Below the pieces are notes generated by a model. The model was not told the DNA's origin. It saw only the letters and a list, made by a program, of their open reading frames with translations, and did no database searches. DNA of 64,000 nucleotides from Chytridium lagenaria. Lineage: Eukaryota; Chytridiomycota; Chytridiomycetes; Chytridiales; Chytridiaceae. Both the position numbers and the translations under genes were made by a program. The DNA lies in NCBI GenBank assembly GCA_025449115.1, contig JAHLKC010000046.1, positions 1-64,000 of the forward strand, in the 5' to 3' direction. Every line of letters starts with the position of its first letter. The stretch's first letter is position 1. Shown here piece after piece: positions 23,669 through 35,687 of this stretch.

Positions 23669-26600
23669 ATGAATACAGACGGCATCAACCATGACGACCC
23701 TGACTCCCCAACAATGATACCGACGCCATCGAAAACCTCAACGACCTCGACCCCGTCGATCTCCAAGACGACGATTCCGACCTCTCTGACCTTTCCGACG
23801 ACGACGACAACACGAACACCGACCCCTCCTCCTCCTCCTCTAAACTCAAAGACTCTATGCCCCGTGGCGGCCTAGAACAAGAAACCATCCTCGTCGTTCC
23901 ATGGCGTCGTATCAAACACGTCATCCAACCTCTCGCCTCAAAAACCCCAGCACCGGTCCCCCCATCAGGAAACAACAACTCCGTCGGATGGAAAAAACGT
24001 CGAGGAGTGGTGGTTGGGGCAAACTTGGATGTAACACCGGGAAAACGACACGCAAGTTCAGTCACGGAGTCGTTCCCACGAAATGCATCGGAATTCAAAG
24101 ATGCTGTTAGAACCGTCGACGTCCCACCACCCACTCGGGAAGTCAATTGGGCAGATGGTGAACCCTCTTGGAAGGGTTCAACTCATCGTCTTGATGGTGA
24201 AGACGACGAATCACCTCAAGGCGATGACGAAGATGACGATGAAGATGATCGTCGATACCGTGGACCCAACCATCCCAATGCCCACCAAATCGCCATTACA
24301 ATCCCCCACGGGTTCCAACAAATCCGTACCCTCCTCATGCCCAAACCCACGATCCGTAGCGTCTTGTACGTGTCATCGACTCACACTGATGCGTTTGCGG
24401 CAATGGACTCGCATGGCGTGCATCTTGTGAGAGGGACTGTGAGGGTTATGAATTTGAGTACAGCCGGTGGTGCTGCTGATGGGAAGACGGGGAGCTCTGT
24501 TGCTGGATTGAGTCGGTGGATTTATGTGAAAAGATGGAGGATGACGATTATTGCGACGCTGCATTTGGAGTTGAAGATTTTGGGGTTGGGGATGGAGGTT
24601 GTGTCGAGTGTGTCGAGTGTGAAACCGGTGTTGAGGTATGTTTTTATGTCTGCTTCTTTTGCTGTATGCTAAAAGAGCTCTTTTCTTGCTTATTTTATTT
24701 GGTCTGGGGTTATAGTCTGGAATTCAACGAGGATCGGGAGGAACTTATCGCTGGTGGTGTTGGAAACATTCGGGTACGTACCTATTAAATATTTCCATTA
24801 CTGCATACTTACCTCTCATCCGCAGATATGGACGTTCACAAAAACATCGTAAGTCATATATTGCCATCCCTCTTCACGATATTCACACGTGCTTTTTTTT
24901 TTAGTATGGTCGCTTACCAATTCTCCGGCCCCCGTCTCGTTATTGACGACCTCGCCACAGACGAATGGGTCACCCACACCATCTACCATCGCAAAAACAA
25001 CCGTCTCTACGTCGCCTGCGAGAATCACATCATGGTGACTAATATGTTCCGTCCAAAACTCGAACTAACAATTCCTTAGATTTACGATTACAACACGGGC
25101 AAACGCATCGAAACTATTCGTAACGCTCACGAACTGTCTATAAGCGCCATGTGCATCTACGAGCCCCTCGAATACCTCATTACAGGATCCCGAGATTCAG
25201 CCAGTAGGCTTCCCTCCCTTACTCCTTCAAACTCATTCATTTTTAGTTAAGGTGTGGACGCGACATGGGTACCTTATTCTTGAGTTGAGGGATCATTCGA
25301 ATGCTGCCATCACGGGTGTGTCCGTACCGAATTGTAATCTTGTGCCAACGGTTTCGACACCAGGGGCGGTTGCTCCGCCAACGCTACCGTTTTTGGTGTC
25401 TTGTTCGATGGATGGGATGATTCGGATGTGGAATTTGGAGGCGGGGCATTGTGTTTATCGGTATGTTAGCTGTCTTAAGTTAACTTTCGCTTGTTTATTC
25501 ATACTCTCTATTCATTTTAAAAACCCGGTTCACTAGACTCGAAACTCCCCAAGAATGTCTTGGTCTCTCCTGGATGCGTCGCGATACCTTCTATCACTAC
25601 TCCAAAGACCGCGTCACAGTTTGGAACCTCAACCGCTACTACTCCACCTTCAGCTACCTCAACAGTCAAGTCACCCTTCTCTCACGTGTCGAACTTCGAC
25701 ATCGACCAGCAAGAATCTTGGCTGCAGCTGCTGATGGATCTATTCGGTTACTGTCACCAGTGACGGGGGCGGTGCTCACTACGGCGTTTCCGGCTATGAA
25801 GGAGACGATGGTATGTGGAGTTGAATATGATTTGGCAACAGGTGAGTGCCTATTTTTTTTGACTTCAATTGACGTGAGTTTAGATATTTTGTGGGCGTTG
25901 AGCACAACTGGAGACGTTGCCATATACGCGTGTAGAACAAATCCATGTAGAATCATAGATGAATGGAAATGTGCCCGTAAGTTCTCTACCTCCTCCCACA
26001 CATTTTAAACCAAAAAACTCTAGCCGGTCGTGAACGCATCACATGTTTCAGTTCTCTCCGAGCCTCACCCCTAGCCCCATCCACCGTAACAGCTCGCACT
26101 ACTAAAAGCGGATCCGTGGAAGGTTGTAAACCCATATCATCACATCATGCACCTGCGTATTTGGGGTTACCCACGCATCCGGTGTTTGCGTTGATTGCGG
26201 GGACGGATACGGGACAGATCTTGATGGTGGATCCGAGGACTGGAAGGCAGGAGATGCTTGTGCAGGCGCACACGGCGGATGTGACGGGGATTAGTTGTAT
26301 CAATACGGGGATGTCGTTGATTACGTCGGCGTCGGGTAAGTGTAGAAACAGTAGATTTTTATCATTTTTACTTTTATACTTTGTCAACTACTTTCCTTAT
26401 CATTACATTGCAAAACTCAACTTTTTATTCCATTTTGATTTTTGTGCTTTTCTTTCCATCCCTTTACATTTGCTCGAAATCACTCTATTTGCCGCCCTAT
26501 ATCATTGAGTATTATTTTACAATGTTAATCGATATTTGAAATCAAATTGTTATCTCAGACGGTACCATCAAAATCTGGCGCATTGCATTCACCGAATACG

Positions 26601-29600
26601 CTACCGCCGTCGCAACTCAAAATCTTCCTACCTCTCCCGACGCCTCTAAAGACGCTGGAGACGTCCTCCTCGAAGCCCTCCGCACCCAACAAGGCCCACT
26701 CCTCACCATCACCCCTATCTCAACCCTCTCCACAAGCTCCTGTCTCACCCTCCCAGCCTGCGTTTCTACTGCCCTCTGCTTCTCACTTAAAAGCAATACG
26801 CTGGCTATTGGAACAGATGTGTCGCAGCTGCTTGTATATCGGTGTAAAGGGGATGGAGGAATTGAGGGACTGACGAGACGACATCCGGCGGATGAGGATC
26901 ATACAAAAACAATTACAAGTATTTCGTGTTTGGAGGCTTTAGGGCTGTTTGCAACGTCGAGTTTGGATGGAACGGTGAAGATTTGGGATTCCAGTGAGAG
27001 TGCGCTTGTCCGGTATGTGTGTGGAATTCTTTTTGCATTGATGGAAAACTCCATCGTCCGTCCCACTGGAAGTGAATACTCATACGATGGATACTGATCA
27101 TATTTTCAATGTATCTATAGTGAAATTCAGTTCAACGAGCCCCTCTCCTCCGTCACATTCTGCAACCGTCGTGGCGACCTTCTTGTCGGTATGTCCGACC
27201 AAATCGCTCTCGTCAAACTCCAGGATTTCCTCCCATCCCACTACCTCGGTCTCCTCCTTTCTCAAAGCGAAGGCTGGCCAGACGATCCAGTCGAATATCC
27301 CAACAAGTTTGATTCCGGTCTTGACTTTTGGGAACTCTACCGACAGGGACTTGAGAATGACGGTGCGGATTTGAGTCATTGGCATGTGCAGAATCGAAAA
27401 CCAATTCAGGATTTGGATGGCGATACTATGAAGAGGATTGAGGAGTTGGAGAAGAAGAGGGCTATTGCGGAAGCGGTAAGAAGGTTTTTTTATTAGTACC
27501 TAAGCCACGGTCAACCATAAAGGGCCACAATAAGAGTTAGGATACGACGGATAGAGAAAACTGAACTTTATTAAACAAAAAAATAGAACCGCCGTAAACG
27601 CCGTCTCATGCGCGAAAAGGAACTCGAACGTCTCAAACAACAAGTTCTTTACACTGTGCAGGCCGCACAAGACGAGTTTGGTGGTTCCGGTGTCCATTCC
27701 TCTCAATCGCGCCGTGATACCCCGAAAGATGACGACGATGACGATGATGATGACGATAATGAAGATTCCTCGGATATTGGGAGCAGCAATATCACCGATG
27801 AGAGGAAAGAGAGTGGAGAGGGGCTTGATAACATTTTTAAAGATATACAGTATGAAGAGGATATGAGTTTTAAGAAGTTTGCGGGGAGGGAACGGAGAAA
27901 GTCCATTGCACCTTTGGGCATGAGAAAGGCGGCGGAAAAGTCGGAGAGCAATGCGAAGAAGTTGAAGGTGGGTGCAATACATTCTCACAGCACTATGCTT
28001 GCTTTTCACTGCCCTCTCTTAAGAGATTCTGCACTTTGATTTGGCGTTTATGGTATTCAGGATAACTGATGATTCTTGATATTAGGAAATGTATGCAAAT
28101 GAGGCCCGTGGCGGAAGAAGAGGTAGTGTTATGGGCGGTGACGATATACCTAGTATTGCTCCACCTGGTGCCGCTCTTCGATTGAAGTTCCTTCTACCCC
28201 AAGTCACAGGATCAGAAGGAGGAGCTCGACGTGCGTATCTACCCAGTTTGAACTCTTATTTCCTAATTCTCTACCACTGCGGCTTTAATAAACTTACTCT
28301 TTGCAGAAACTGGACCTCTTCGAACTCTTCAAGAAATCCAGTCCGAACGCATGGGCAACATGGCTCACTCTGTTAGACTCGAACGGCCACCTGTCTATGT
28401 TGAAGAGGTCAAAAATCCCGCCGACGCTCGTGCCGAGCAAATTCAGGCTGCCCGTCAAGCAGCTATGGCAGAGGTCGCCAACCCATTTGTTAAATACGTC
28501 CCAGCTCAAGTTAGTCAAAACTATACCATCCCTCAACGTGAATCCGCGCCTGTAAAACATTGGATTCGTGAACGAATGGCCAAAATGGGTATATTACCCA
28601 ATTCAGTGGTCACGGCGCAGATTCAGGAGGATAAGAGACGGAAGATGAGGGAGATGCAGGAGGAACGGGAGAGAAAAGAGAAGGAGAGGCAAAGTGCGAC
28701 GCAGTTGAATGCGAATCCGTTTCAGAGGCCCAAACATTTGCAGTCGAGGAGGCCAAAGAAGCCTGAGCTGGTGATTGAAATGGGTGAGAAGGGAGAGACG
28801 CATGTGGATTTGCATGATGACGTGGAGGACGAGAAGGAGGATGAGAATGCAAAGGAAGCGCAGCGGCAGAAAGATGCGATGGATAGGTTGAAGAAAATTG
28901 AATTGGAGGAGAAGGCTGCTGCAGCTGAGCGTGCGGCAGAGAGGGAGCGTGAGGCTGCCTTGGAACTTGCGAAGAAGAGAGAGAGAGAAAGACTAGAGAG
29001 AGAGGAAGCTGAAGCGCTTGAGCGAGCGAGGAGGGAAGAGGAGGAGAGATTGCAACGGGAGGCGGAAGAAGCGGCGCGTGCGGCTGCTGAGGCGGCGAGG
29101 ATGGCAAGGTTGGCTTATATGGAGGAAGAGGCGAAAAAAATTGAATCACGGAACGTGTTGCATCCCCGGAAAAGAAAACAGAAAAAGTTATACCCTCCAT
29201 AAAGGATTTGCGCGAAAAAATGACTATCGCACCAAGACCTTTGAAAAAGAAAGTGGTACCTCCAACTGTTCCTGTGGCAGAGGTCACAAAAGCCAAATCT
29301 GATTATAAAAAGCCGAGCTATGTGGATCGACCGCGTGTTAGTTTGCGACCAAAAGAGAAGGACTCGAATCTAGTCAGTCTTAGCGAGGGAACTTCGCAAG
29401 ATGATATGGCCGGCGGTTCTGGTAAAGACGGGCAAAAGAGGGCGGAGACCACGCCGTCGCCACCACCAAAATCGCCGTTGTACGAGCCTGCATTCGACCC
29501 AGAAGAGATGATGGAAAAGAAGATGGAGGCGAAACATGCCTGGGGACTTTTTGATAGGGCTACTAAGAATGCAGAAGATATTGGTAGTGGAATGCTTATG

Positions 29601-31351
29601 CCGTCGTTTGATGACGTGAGCCCGGAGTTGTCGAATGTTATTAATAATTTCTGGTTCCCGGGACTTGGGGTAAGTTCATATGTATTTTACTCCAAATTTC
29701 CATTGCTCTACGGCCCGCCTAATTATGAGCTAACGACACATTGTAATTCTTACGTCTTTAATTTCTGTTCTTTTTTTCACAACAGGGCAAACCAGTCAAC
29801 CTCGTAAACATCATCGAGGTTCTCTTTAAGCTCATGAAAAACGGTCTCTGGTCCGAAAAGTGTGAGGCTTCGAAAGCCGTTCTTTACCTGTACCATACCT
29901 TTGAGCGTGATTTTCTTGATCCCATGACCGTCCTTATTTATCCGCAGCTTGAGTTTACAAATGACGAAGCCTGGCAGTTTAGGGCTCAGATGTGTTTGAA
30001 TCTGGTGGGATATAAGATTTATCATCCAGACATTGTCCAGAGTCTGATTTGTAGGCTTAATGATAAAGTGGAAACCGTCAGGTTAGTTTCCATATCCTAA
30101 CTTCTTTTAAATGCAAGCTAACTTTTCTTTTTTTCTTTTTGGATGCAGAAAGGTGGCGAAGAAAGGACTGGCACATTTTGGGATCAATTCAAAAAGTTCG
30201 CTGCGAAATGCAATGATAGAGCTTCATATGCTGCCACCTCAGGATACAATGGAAAAGTCAGATTGGTTGGACGTAAGTCGGGGTGTCTCGGTTGCTTCTA
30301 TTACGTTTCTTTTACGATTTATCTTCTTTTCCGTCGCGATTACAAGCTATACACCGTTTTAGACCATAAAAATATCTTAATTGTACTGTTTTTATTCTTT
30401 TTCCTGGGACTCAAAATTTGAGCGATTTCAAGACCTTTCTTGTTTATTATTGTTCATTGCGAAACGTTTCTTTTTTCGACAGGACTACCTAGCCTTATCT
30501 CTCCCTTTCCCCTCGTTTTCCTTTTTTTCTCGTTATTGCTTCACTTGTCGTCAACGTCTAATTATTATGCTCTAGATTCTTCTCGAACGCATGAACAAGC
30601 AGCTAGCGGAACGTATCCTCGAAACCAACGACATAATCCTTCAATGGCGCAACATCGTACACCCATCCATTCAAGGCCGCGACTTTGAGCGCCCGCCTTC
30701 CTCATGGGTGACCCTCGTCCGCCCCGCCTCAAAAGCCCGCGACATGGACAGCGAAGAAGCCGTGATGGAAGCCTTCCGCAATACCGGAAACGGCATGTCT
30801 CTCTCCCGTCTAAAACCCGGTCGTCTCGGCAGCCGCATGATGATGGCTGGAATGAATGGTAAAGCCTTTGCCTCCAAAACTCGGCTTGCAGCGTCCAATT
30901 TTGTACTGCAGGAAACACCTGTGGAGTCGACTTTGAAATTATCTATGCATACGCTTGGAAATGTTGGAGCTAATTCTGGAATGCATTGCTGTCGACGACG
31001 GGCTGTGGAGTTTCCTATGCATGCGAGTAGAATGGCGTCTGGTATTCGGTTGGCGGTGGCGACTGAGCGGCAGATACAGCAGCTGCATCATCATTACGGA
31101 GGAAGTGGTGGTGCGATGATGGGGCCAGTAATTGAGGAAGAGGGTGGAGAGGGTGGAAGGAGATGGGAAGACGAAGGTCTTCAGGTCGAGCTGGGAGTAT
31201 AAAGGGGAGTCGGCCAGTATCGAGAGGGGATGTTCCGAGGGTGATTGTTGAGATGGATGAGGAGTCAATTAATCCAAAGGCGTGGTCGGATGCGGGAACC
31301 ATAGAATCAGCGTTGGCGACAGTTTCGAAGCGTATTGGATTCAGGGGATGA
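23669..31351 (+). CDS. Giant WD40-repeat/coiled-coil protein, WDR87/WDR97-like
   Basis: The largest gene of the window. The start MNTDGINHDDPDSP shifts frame once into an acidic region (LDPVDLQDDDSDLSDLS). Exon 1 ends at 24635. WD repeats follow: LIAGGVGNIRIWTF, MCIYEPLEYLITGSRDSAVK with VWTRHG, LPFLVSCSMDGMIRMWNLE, VTGISCINTGMSLITSASG with DGTIKIW, and LFATSSLDGTVKIWDSS. Then SGLDFWELYRQGLEND, an acidic Asp run (27735-27770), a long Glu/Lys/Arg/Ala coiled coil (28650-29150), and a helical-repeat-like part (VNLVNIIEVLFKLMKNGLWS, FRAQMCLNLVGYKIYHPDIV). The end is probably at 31351 (ATVSKRIGFRG), after shifts near 29165 and 31180. WD40 propeller followed by coiled coil and C-terminal helical repeats resembles axonemal WDR87/WDR97 proteins. 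WD40 content is clear; family and ciliary role are inference. Confidence 0.75.
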
Positions 31352-31731
31352 GTCGATGATGAGTTAACAGCGGCGATGTAAAAAGATGATGATGATGCAA
31401 TTGAAGCGTGTCAATAAAATGTGAATGCGCGTAAAAGAAAATGTGCCTGATATTTTACGTATTTTAATAACGTACCAATAGAGATTTGACGCGTCGCTTA
31501 TCGCCCGCGCGCGACGGTGTATGAAGGTTTCGACACAACTGTGTTTGTGGCTGTACTTGGGGATTTGTGGCGACACCAAAAAGCACAACTTGCTCAAATT
31601 CTTTGCGACACAACACATACCCTCTGAGGTCACCTCGACATCCAACAACCACCGTTGTCCTTTGACACACCGCATTCATCGCATCGCATCACATCGCATC
31701 GCGCTTTCCCCCTTCATCTACATCATTCAAT
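31352..31731. promoter_or_regulatory. Intergenic, promoter side of the vWA gene
   Basis: Contains ATCGCATCACATCGCATCGC-type repeats (31680-31702) just upstream of the start codon. No coding exon seen. Confidence 0.45.
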
Positions 31732-33426
31732 ATGGGTCTTGCATCCAAGCTTAAGGAAGCTAACCCCCAAGGCGCCAGCATTCGCAATACAGTCGCTTCC
31801 CCAACCTCTTACGCTCCACCCCCGGACCTGCTCCAGGAGGTTATGCTCCTCCTCCTGGACCGCTCCAGGAGGCTATGCTCCTCCCCTGGACCTGCTCCAG
31901 GAGGTTACCTCCCCTCCGGGATCCGCACCCACAGGCTACGCCCTCCACCTGGAGCTCCCCTGCGGCTACGCACCTCCGCCGCACCCTACACTCCTGCACC
32001 TCCAGCCGGCAACATCCATGCCGACCAAACCAACATTCTTTTGAACCATCTCACCTCCCTCGTCAAGAGCAACCATCTCGAAACCTTTTACCCCCCTCAA
32101 CGCATCAACGAGTTGGCGCAACGTCTTGGTAAAGTGGATTTCACAAAGATCTCGACCGCTTGGAGGATTCCGCTTGAGATTGCGTTTGATTTGTCGGCGA
32201 TGGCGCTTTATGATGTGGTGTTTTACTGTGATGATTCCGGCAGTATGAAGGGTGCTGAGAATGGGACTAGGATTGATGACATGAAGTGAGTTCGCCCTTT
32301 GAGATGTTTCATGCATGATGGTTGGCAGATGCAATTATGCATCTCATCGCCCGACTTTTTGCCTTTTGCCATGATAGCAATTGCATGCAGATGATGCAAT
32401 GCTGTCCAATTTATCTTGCTGATTTTTAACCCCTTCTTTTAAGGGTGATTCTCGAACGCGTTGCAGAAGTGGCTACCGTTTTCGATGAAGACGGCATCAG
32501 CATCCGTTTCATGAACGACGATGTCCACGCCGACCATATTCGTCGGTCCACCGAAGTCACCAACCTTCTCACCAATATCCCGTTCAAATACACCACTCCT
32601 CTTGGTACTGAACTCAAGAAGAAGGTTTTGGAACCGTTTGTTTTACAGCCGGTAAGGAGTGGACGAGGGCTGAGTAAACCCGTGCTTGTGATTATTGTGA
32701 CGGATGGAGAGCCGCACCCTGAGCCGAGGATTGGTGTACAAGGTGATCAATGATACCAAGAACGAGTTGTTGAGGAGTGGGTTGCTTTAAAGACAGTGTC
32801 GTATCAGTTTGCGCAGGTAAGCCTTCAGGTTTTATTTATACAATATTTTTTTCTTCTTTTTCTTCTTTTTTTTCTTCCTTCTTGTTCTTTGCGTGATGAA
32901 CCTTTAAGTTTTTGTTTTATTCCCTTTTTTTCTTTTTGTAGCTATAAACATTCTAACCGTATTCGCGTCCATTTTTTTTGTTTCTTTCTTCATTAGTGTG
33001 GACGTGATTTGAAGGCTCAGGAATTCCTTTCCGAGCTCGACAGCAACGCCACCATTGGTGACGTCATTGATGCCGGTATGTCTCTCCTTTCTCACACCTC
33101 TACCAACAATTGTAACCAACTTTCCCTCAGTCTCCTACTACGAGCTCGAAGCCGAAGAGTACGCTAAAAAGGGTGTCGACTTGACCCCGGAACTCTATCT
33201 CGTTAAACTCTGCGTTGGATCCATTGATCCCAGCTACGATGCGCAAGACGAGGATGAAACGAAGAAGCAGCCTCAGTATGCCCCGCCTCCTGCGCAATAC
33301 TATGCTCCTCCTCCGGTTCAACAGTACGCGCCTCCATCGGGTGGATACCCTGGTGCCGCTTATGGACAGCAACAAGCGGCGCCGCAAAGCAAGAAGGGGT
33401 TCTTTGGAATGTTTAAGAAGAAGTGA
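31732..33426 (+). CDS. von Willebrand factor A domain protein
   Basis: Starts MGLASKLKEANPQGASIRNT. A Pro/Gly/Tyr-rich region encoded by a minisatellite follows, frame-broken, then SNHLETFYPPQRINELAQRL and the vWA domain. The metal-dependent adhesion site is complete: DDSGSM (DxSxS, near 32230), TTPLGTEL (Thr) and VIIVTDGEP (Asp). Exons join at 32286 (donor AAGTGAG), 32443, 32816 (CAGGTAAGC), 32998, 33074 and 33130. Later pieces are KTVSYQFAQ, CGRDLKAQEFLSELD and LTPELYLVKLCVGS. The C-terminus is Pro/Tyr/Gln-rich (APPPAQYYAPPPVQQYAPP) and ends KKGFFGMFKKK, a basic hydrophobic tail that could touch membrane. A frame shift lies near 32750-32790. A metal-dependent protein-binding role is expected; the partner is unknown. 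Confidence 0.85.
31806..31935 (+). repeat. Coding minisatellite, about 40-bp unit
   Basis: Three to four imperfect copies of GACCTGCTCCAGGAGGTTA with linking GCTCCTCC(T) sequence. In a corrected frame they encode PGPAPGGYAPP repeats, like those before Ca-binding or vWA domains. Run lengths of C differ between copies, which is where the frame is lost. Confidence 0.7.
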
Positions 33427-33947
33427 TTGTGACCTTTTTGTTTTGATTGCGCACGTTTTTGGTTGTAGTTGTGAAGCTCGACTTCCCCTGTTCATTAGTG
33501 GCTTTTTTCTTTCTTTTTGATCCTGTGGGCGGTTGTAACTTGAACCTCGTTTTTTTCATGCCGGTTGTTTTTTCTTTCTGTTTGTCGTGTCAGGTGTCGT
33601 GATCCTCACTTTAGCGTAAGTTTGTTTTCTTTGCGGCATACTTGATTCTGGAGCGCGTTTTGCTTTCCCTCCGTTTGTTGTTTTTTTTCGGTTCGTATGG
33701 TCTAGTTTTGGTATATAAAGTACACAATTTCATTCCATCCAGTCAATTTTCCTTTTCACAAAATAAAAATAAGGTCCTCTGCAACTAGCTTTTTTTATAG
33801 TTCTTTTATCCGACAGCGAAGGCAAAAATGAAAAGAGGTTCTTGATATGGAAAGAGCATGAAGAGCGCAAGTGACTCTACAGGATGATCACAGAAATAAC
33901 AGCAAGAGGATGATGATACGCGATACATTTATGGCGGGAGCCGTAGC
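33427..33947. other. Convergent 3' intergenic region
   Basis: T-rich sequence between the ends of the vWA gene (plus) and the MAPEG gene (minus). TATATAAAG at 33712 and AAATAAAAATAAGG near 33765 may be 3'-end signals. No coding exon seen. Confidence 0.45.
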
Positions 33948-34868
33948 TTAGATTGTAAGAACGCCAACGACGCTGTTTGCGACAAGGCCAAACACACCGA
34001 TCCATGCGGAAAACCACGCCAAAGCGCGAGCGGGTTGAAGTTGCTTAACGTAAGCGTAGGTGTGGGTGTACCTATAAACAAAACAAAATGTTCGCTCATT
34101 TACTCTTTTTTGGGGGTATTTTATAAAAACTATACCTTGCACCGACAAAGATGAGACTGAAGATTGTGTGGGCGAGAGGGGAGCGGGAGGTCAAGAGGGA
34201 TGTCCACCTACAAGGAGTGTTAGTTTGTGGAGATAAAAGCGAGCGGGGGGAATGAGGACTTACATTGCGATGACACCCATGGGGAGATTCTCGACATCGT
34301 TCATGACGATACGTTGCCAGCGGAGATCAGAGAGCCTGGTGGGATGATGTGTGAGTACCAGTATGCCATGGGGTGAGTATTTTAAAAAAAAGTGGGTTTG
34401 ACGGAAAGGCGCTGCCATGTCATGTGTCTAAAATCTTAAACTGGCCCATGCCAGTAACGATGACATAAAGGAACACCCCCTCCTCCGATTGAAGGCAAAT
34501 ACGGCCTCATCTCCTCCTTTTAGCGTCGTCTCCCCCGAGCATACGCCACAGGAAAAAGAAAGAAAAGAAAAGGCCTCACCTCGCCTTCCTAGCTTTTACA
34601 TCATCATCCTTCCCAGCCGGATCCAATCCAAAACTCTGATCCCTCCCCTTCCCCATCTTCTTGTTAAGTCCGAGCGCCATATCCTCTGGTGGTCTCGACC
34701 CCGATGCGAACCGTTGACCACCTTGAATAGTGATGGTGATGACTTTGACCGTATGTTAGTGCGGACAATGAGGTTGATTTTCTTACAAAACTTTGCGGCG
34801 ATGAGGGCCGTGGCGATGGTTGTGAGCTTGAGGGACGTCTTGTCGACGACGAGGGAAAAGTCCGACAT
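33948..34868 (-). CDS. MAPEG-family membrane protein (microsomal glutathione transferase type)
   Basis: Starts MSDFSLVVDKTSLKLTTIAT at 34868 with first membrane helix LTTIATALIAAKFC. The next coding part, in another frame, reads GGQRFASGSRPPEDMALGL, then an insertion. Later exons give LRWQRIVMNDVENLPMGVIA (near 34310, the NDxEN motif that helps bind glutathione in MGST1-type enzymes), MWTSLLTSRSPLAHTIFSL, and GARYTHTYAYVKQLQPARAL followed by the last helix and VGVLTI. That is the four-helix MAPEG layout. Likely activities are glutathione transfer or peroxide reduction in the ER or mitochondrial outer membrane. MGST1-like rather than prostaglandin-synthase-like is an inference. The splice between helix 1 and GGQRF is unclear. 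Confidence 0.88.
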
Positions 34869-35687
34869 GGTTGCGGGTGAGAGGTTGAGGTGGTGGTGTT
34901 GAGGTGGTGTGAGTCGAAGAGAAATGAAATTGAAGAAAACGACAACTCCGGCTCAATTCTTTTCTACCGAAAATGTGCCGAATTAGGTATTTAATCTGAC
35001 CGTCGCCGTGCGTGAAAATGCCCTGGAAAAACGCGTTATGGAAAAAAGACGCGTAAAAATAATCCCTCAAACCATTCAGAATTCACCGCGTATTGTATAT
35101 CTTGGAGGAAGTAACCCATGTCTGCGTTAAAGTTCAAAAGAGTCGTCCTTAAAGTACAAAAACTACGCGTCAACCGTATCTAAGACGCAATTACGATTAT
35201 TTCCTATTTTTCCACACTAAACAACCTCAAAGAAAGAAGGGGAAAAAAAGGGGGGGGGGGGGGGGGGGGGGGATAGAAAAATGGCATACACAAAATCCAC
35301 CATAAACCACCACATCACAAACAACGGTAACATCTTCGAAATATTCACAAAACAATTTTTGTCAAAACGAAGAAAAACAAACCATATAAAAACACTTTAA
35401 AAAAAAGACCTTCACAAATGTACACGAGCGACAAAAACCGTATGGCAAGGGAAGGGGAGATGAAAAATAAAATAAAATCACTCCCTATCAGCCACCAACA
35501 AAACTTTGATAAAGTACAAAAAAAGATTTTAAAAAAGGGAATGGAAAAAAAAAAGGAAAAAAAAAAAAGAAATACTACACCCAAAAGCCAGGTTAAAGAA
35601 TCATTTAAAGCAACGCAAAGTAAATCCCGTCCTTTTCAAATCAAAAACTGCTCAATGCTAAACATGCACGTAACAGACCATTTTTCT
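34869..35687. other. Intergenic with long G run
   Basis: Promoter side of the MAPEG gene, then A-rich low-complexity sequence (35390-35590). It includes the 23-base G run. The 35418-36125 plus-strand ORF over it is a shadow of A-rich DNA and of the Cut8-like gene. Confidence 0.5.
35250..35272. repeat. Poly-G tract, 23 bases
   Basis: Twenty-three consecutive G residues preceded by A7. Exact length is uncertain in any assembly. Similar tracts occur at 47214-47228 and 56120-56138. Confidence 0.9.

Noticed and set aside
35250..35272. G tract as a telomere remnant
   Set aside because: It is a pure homopolymer with no TTAGGG-type unit and lies between normal genes.
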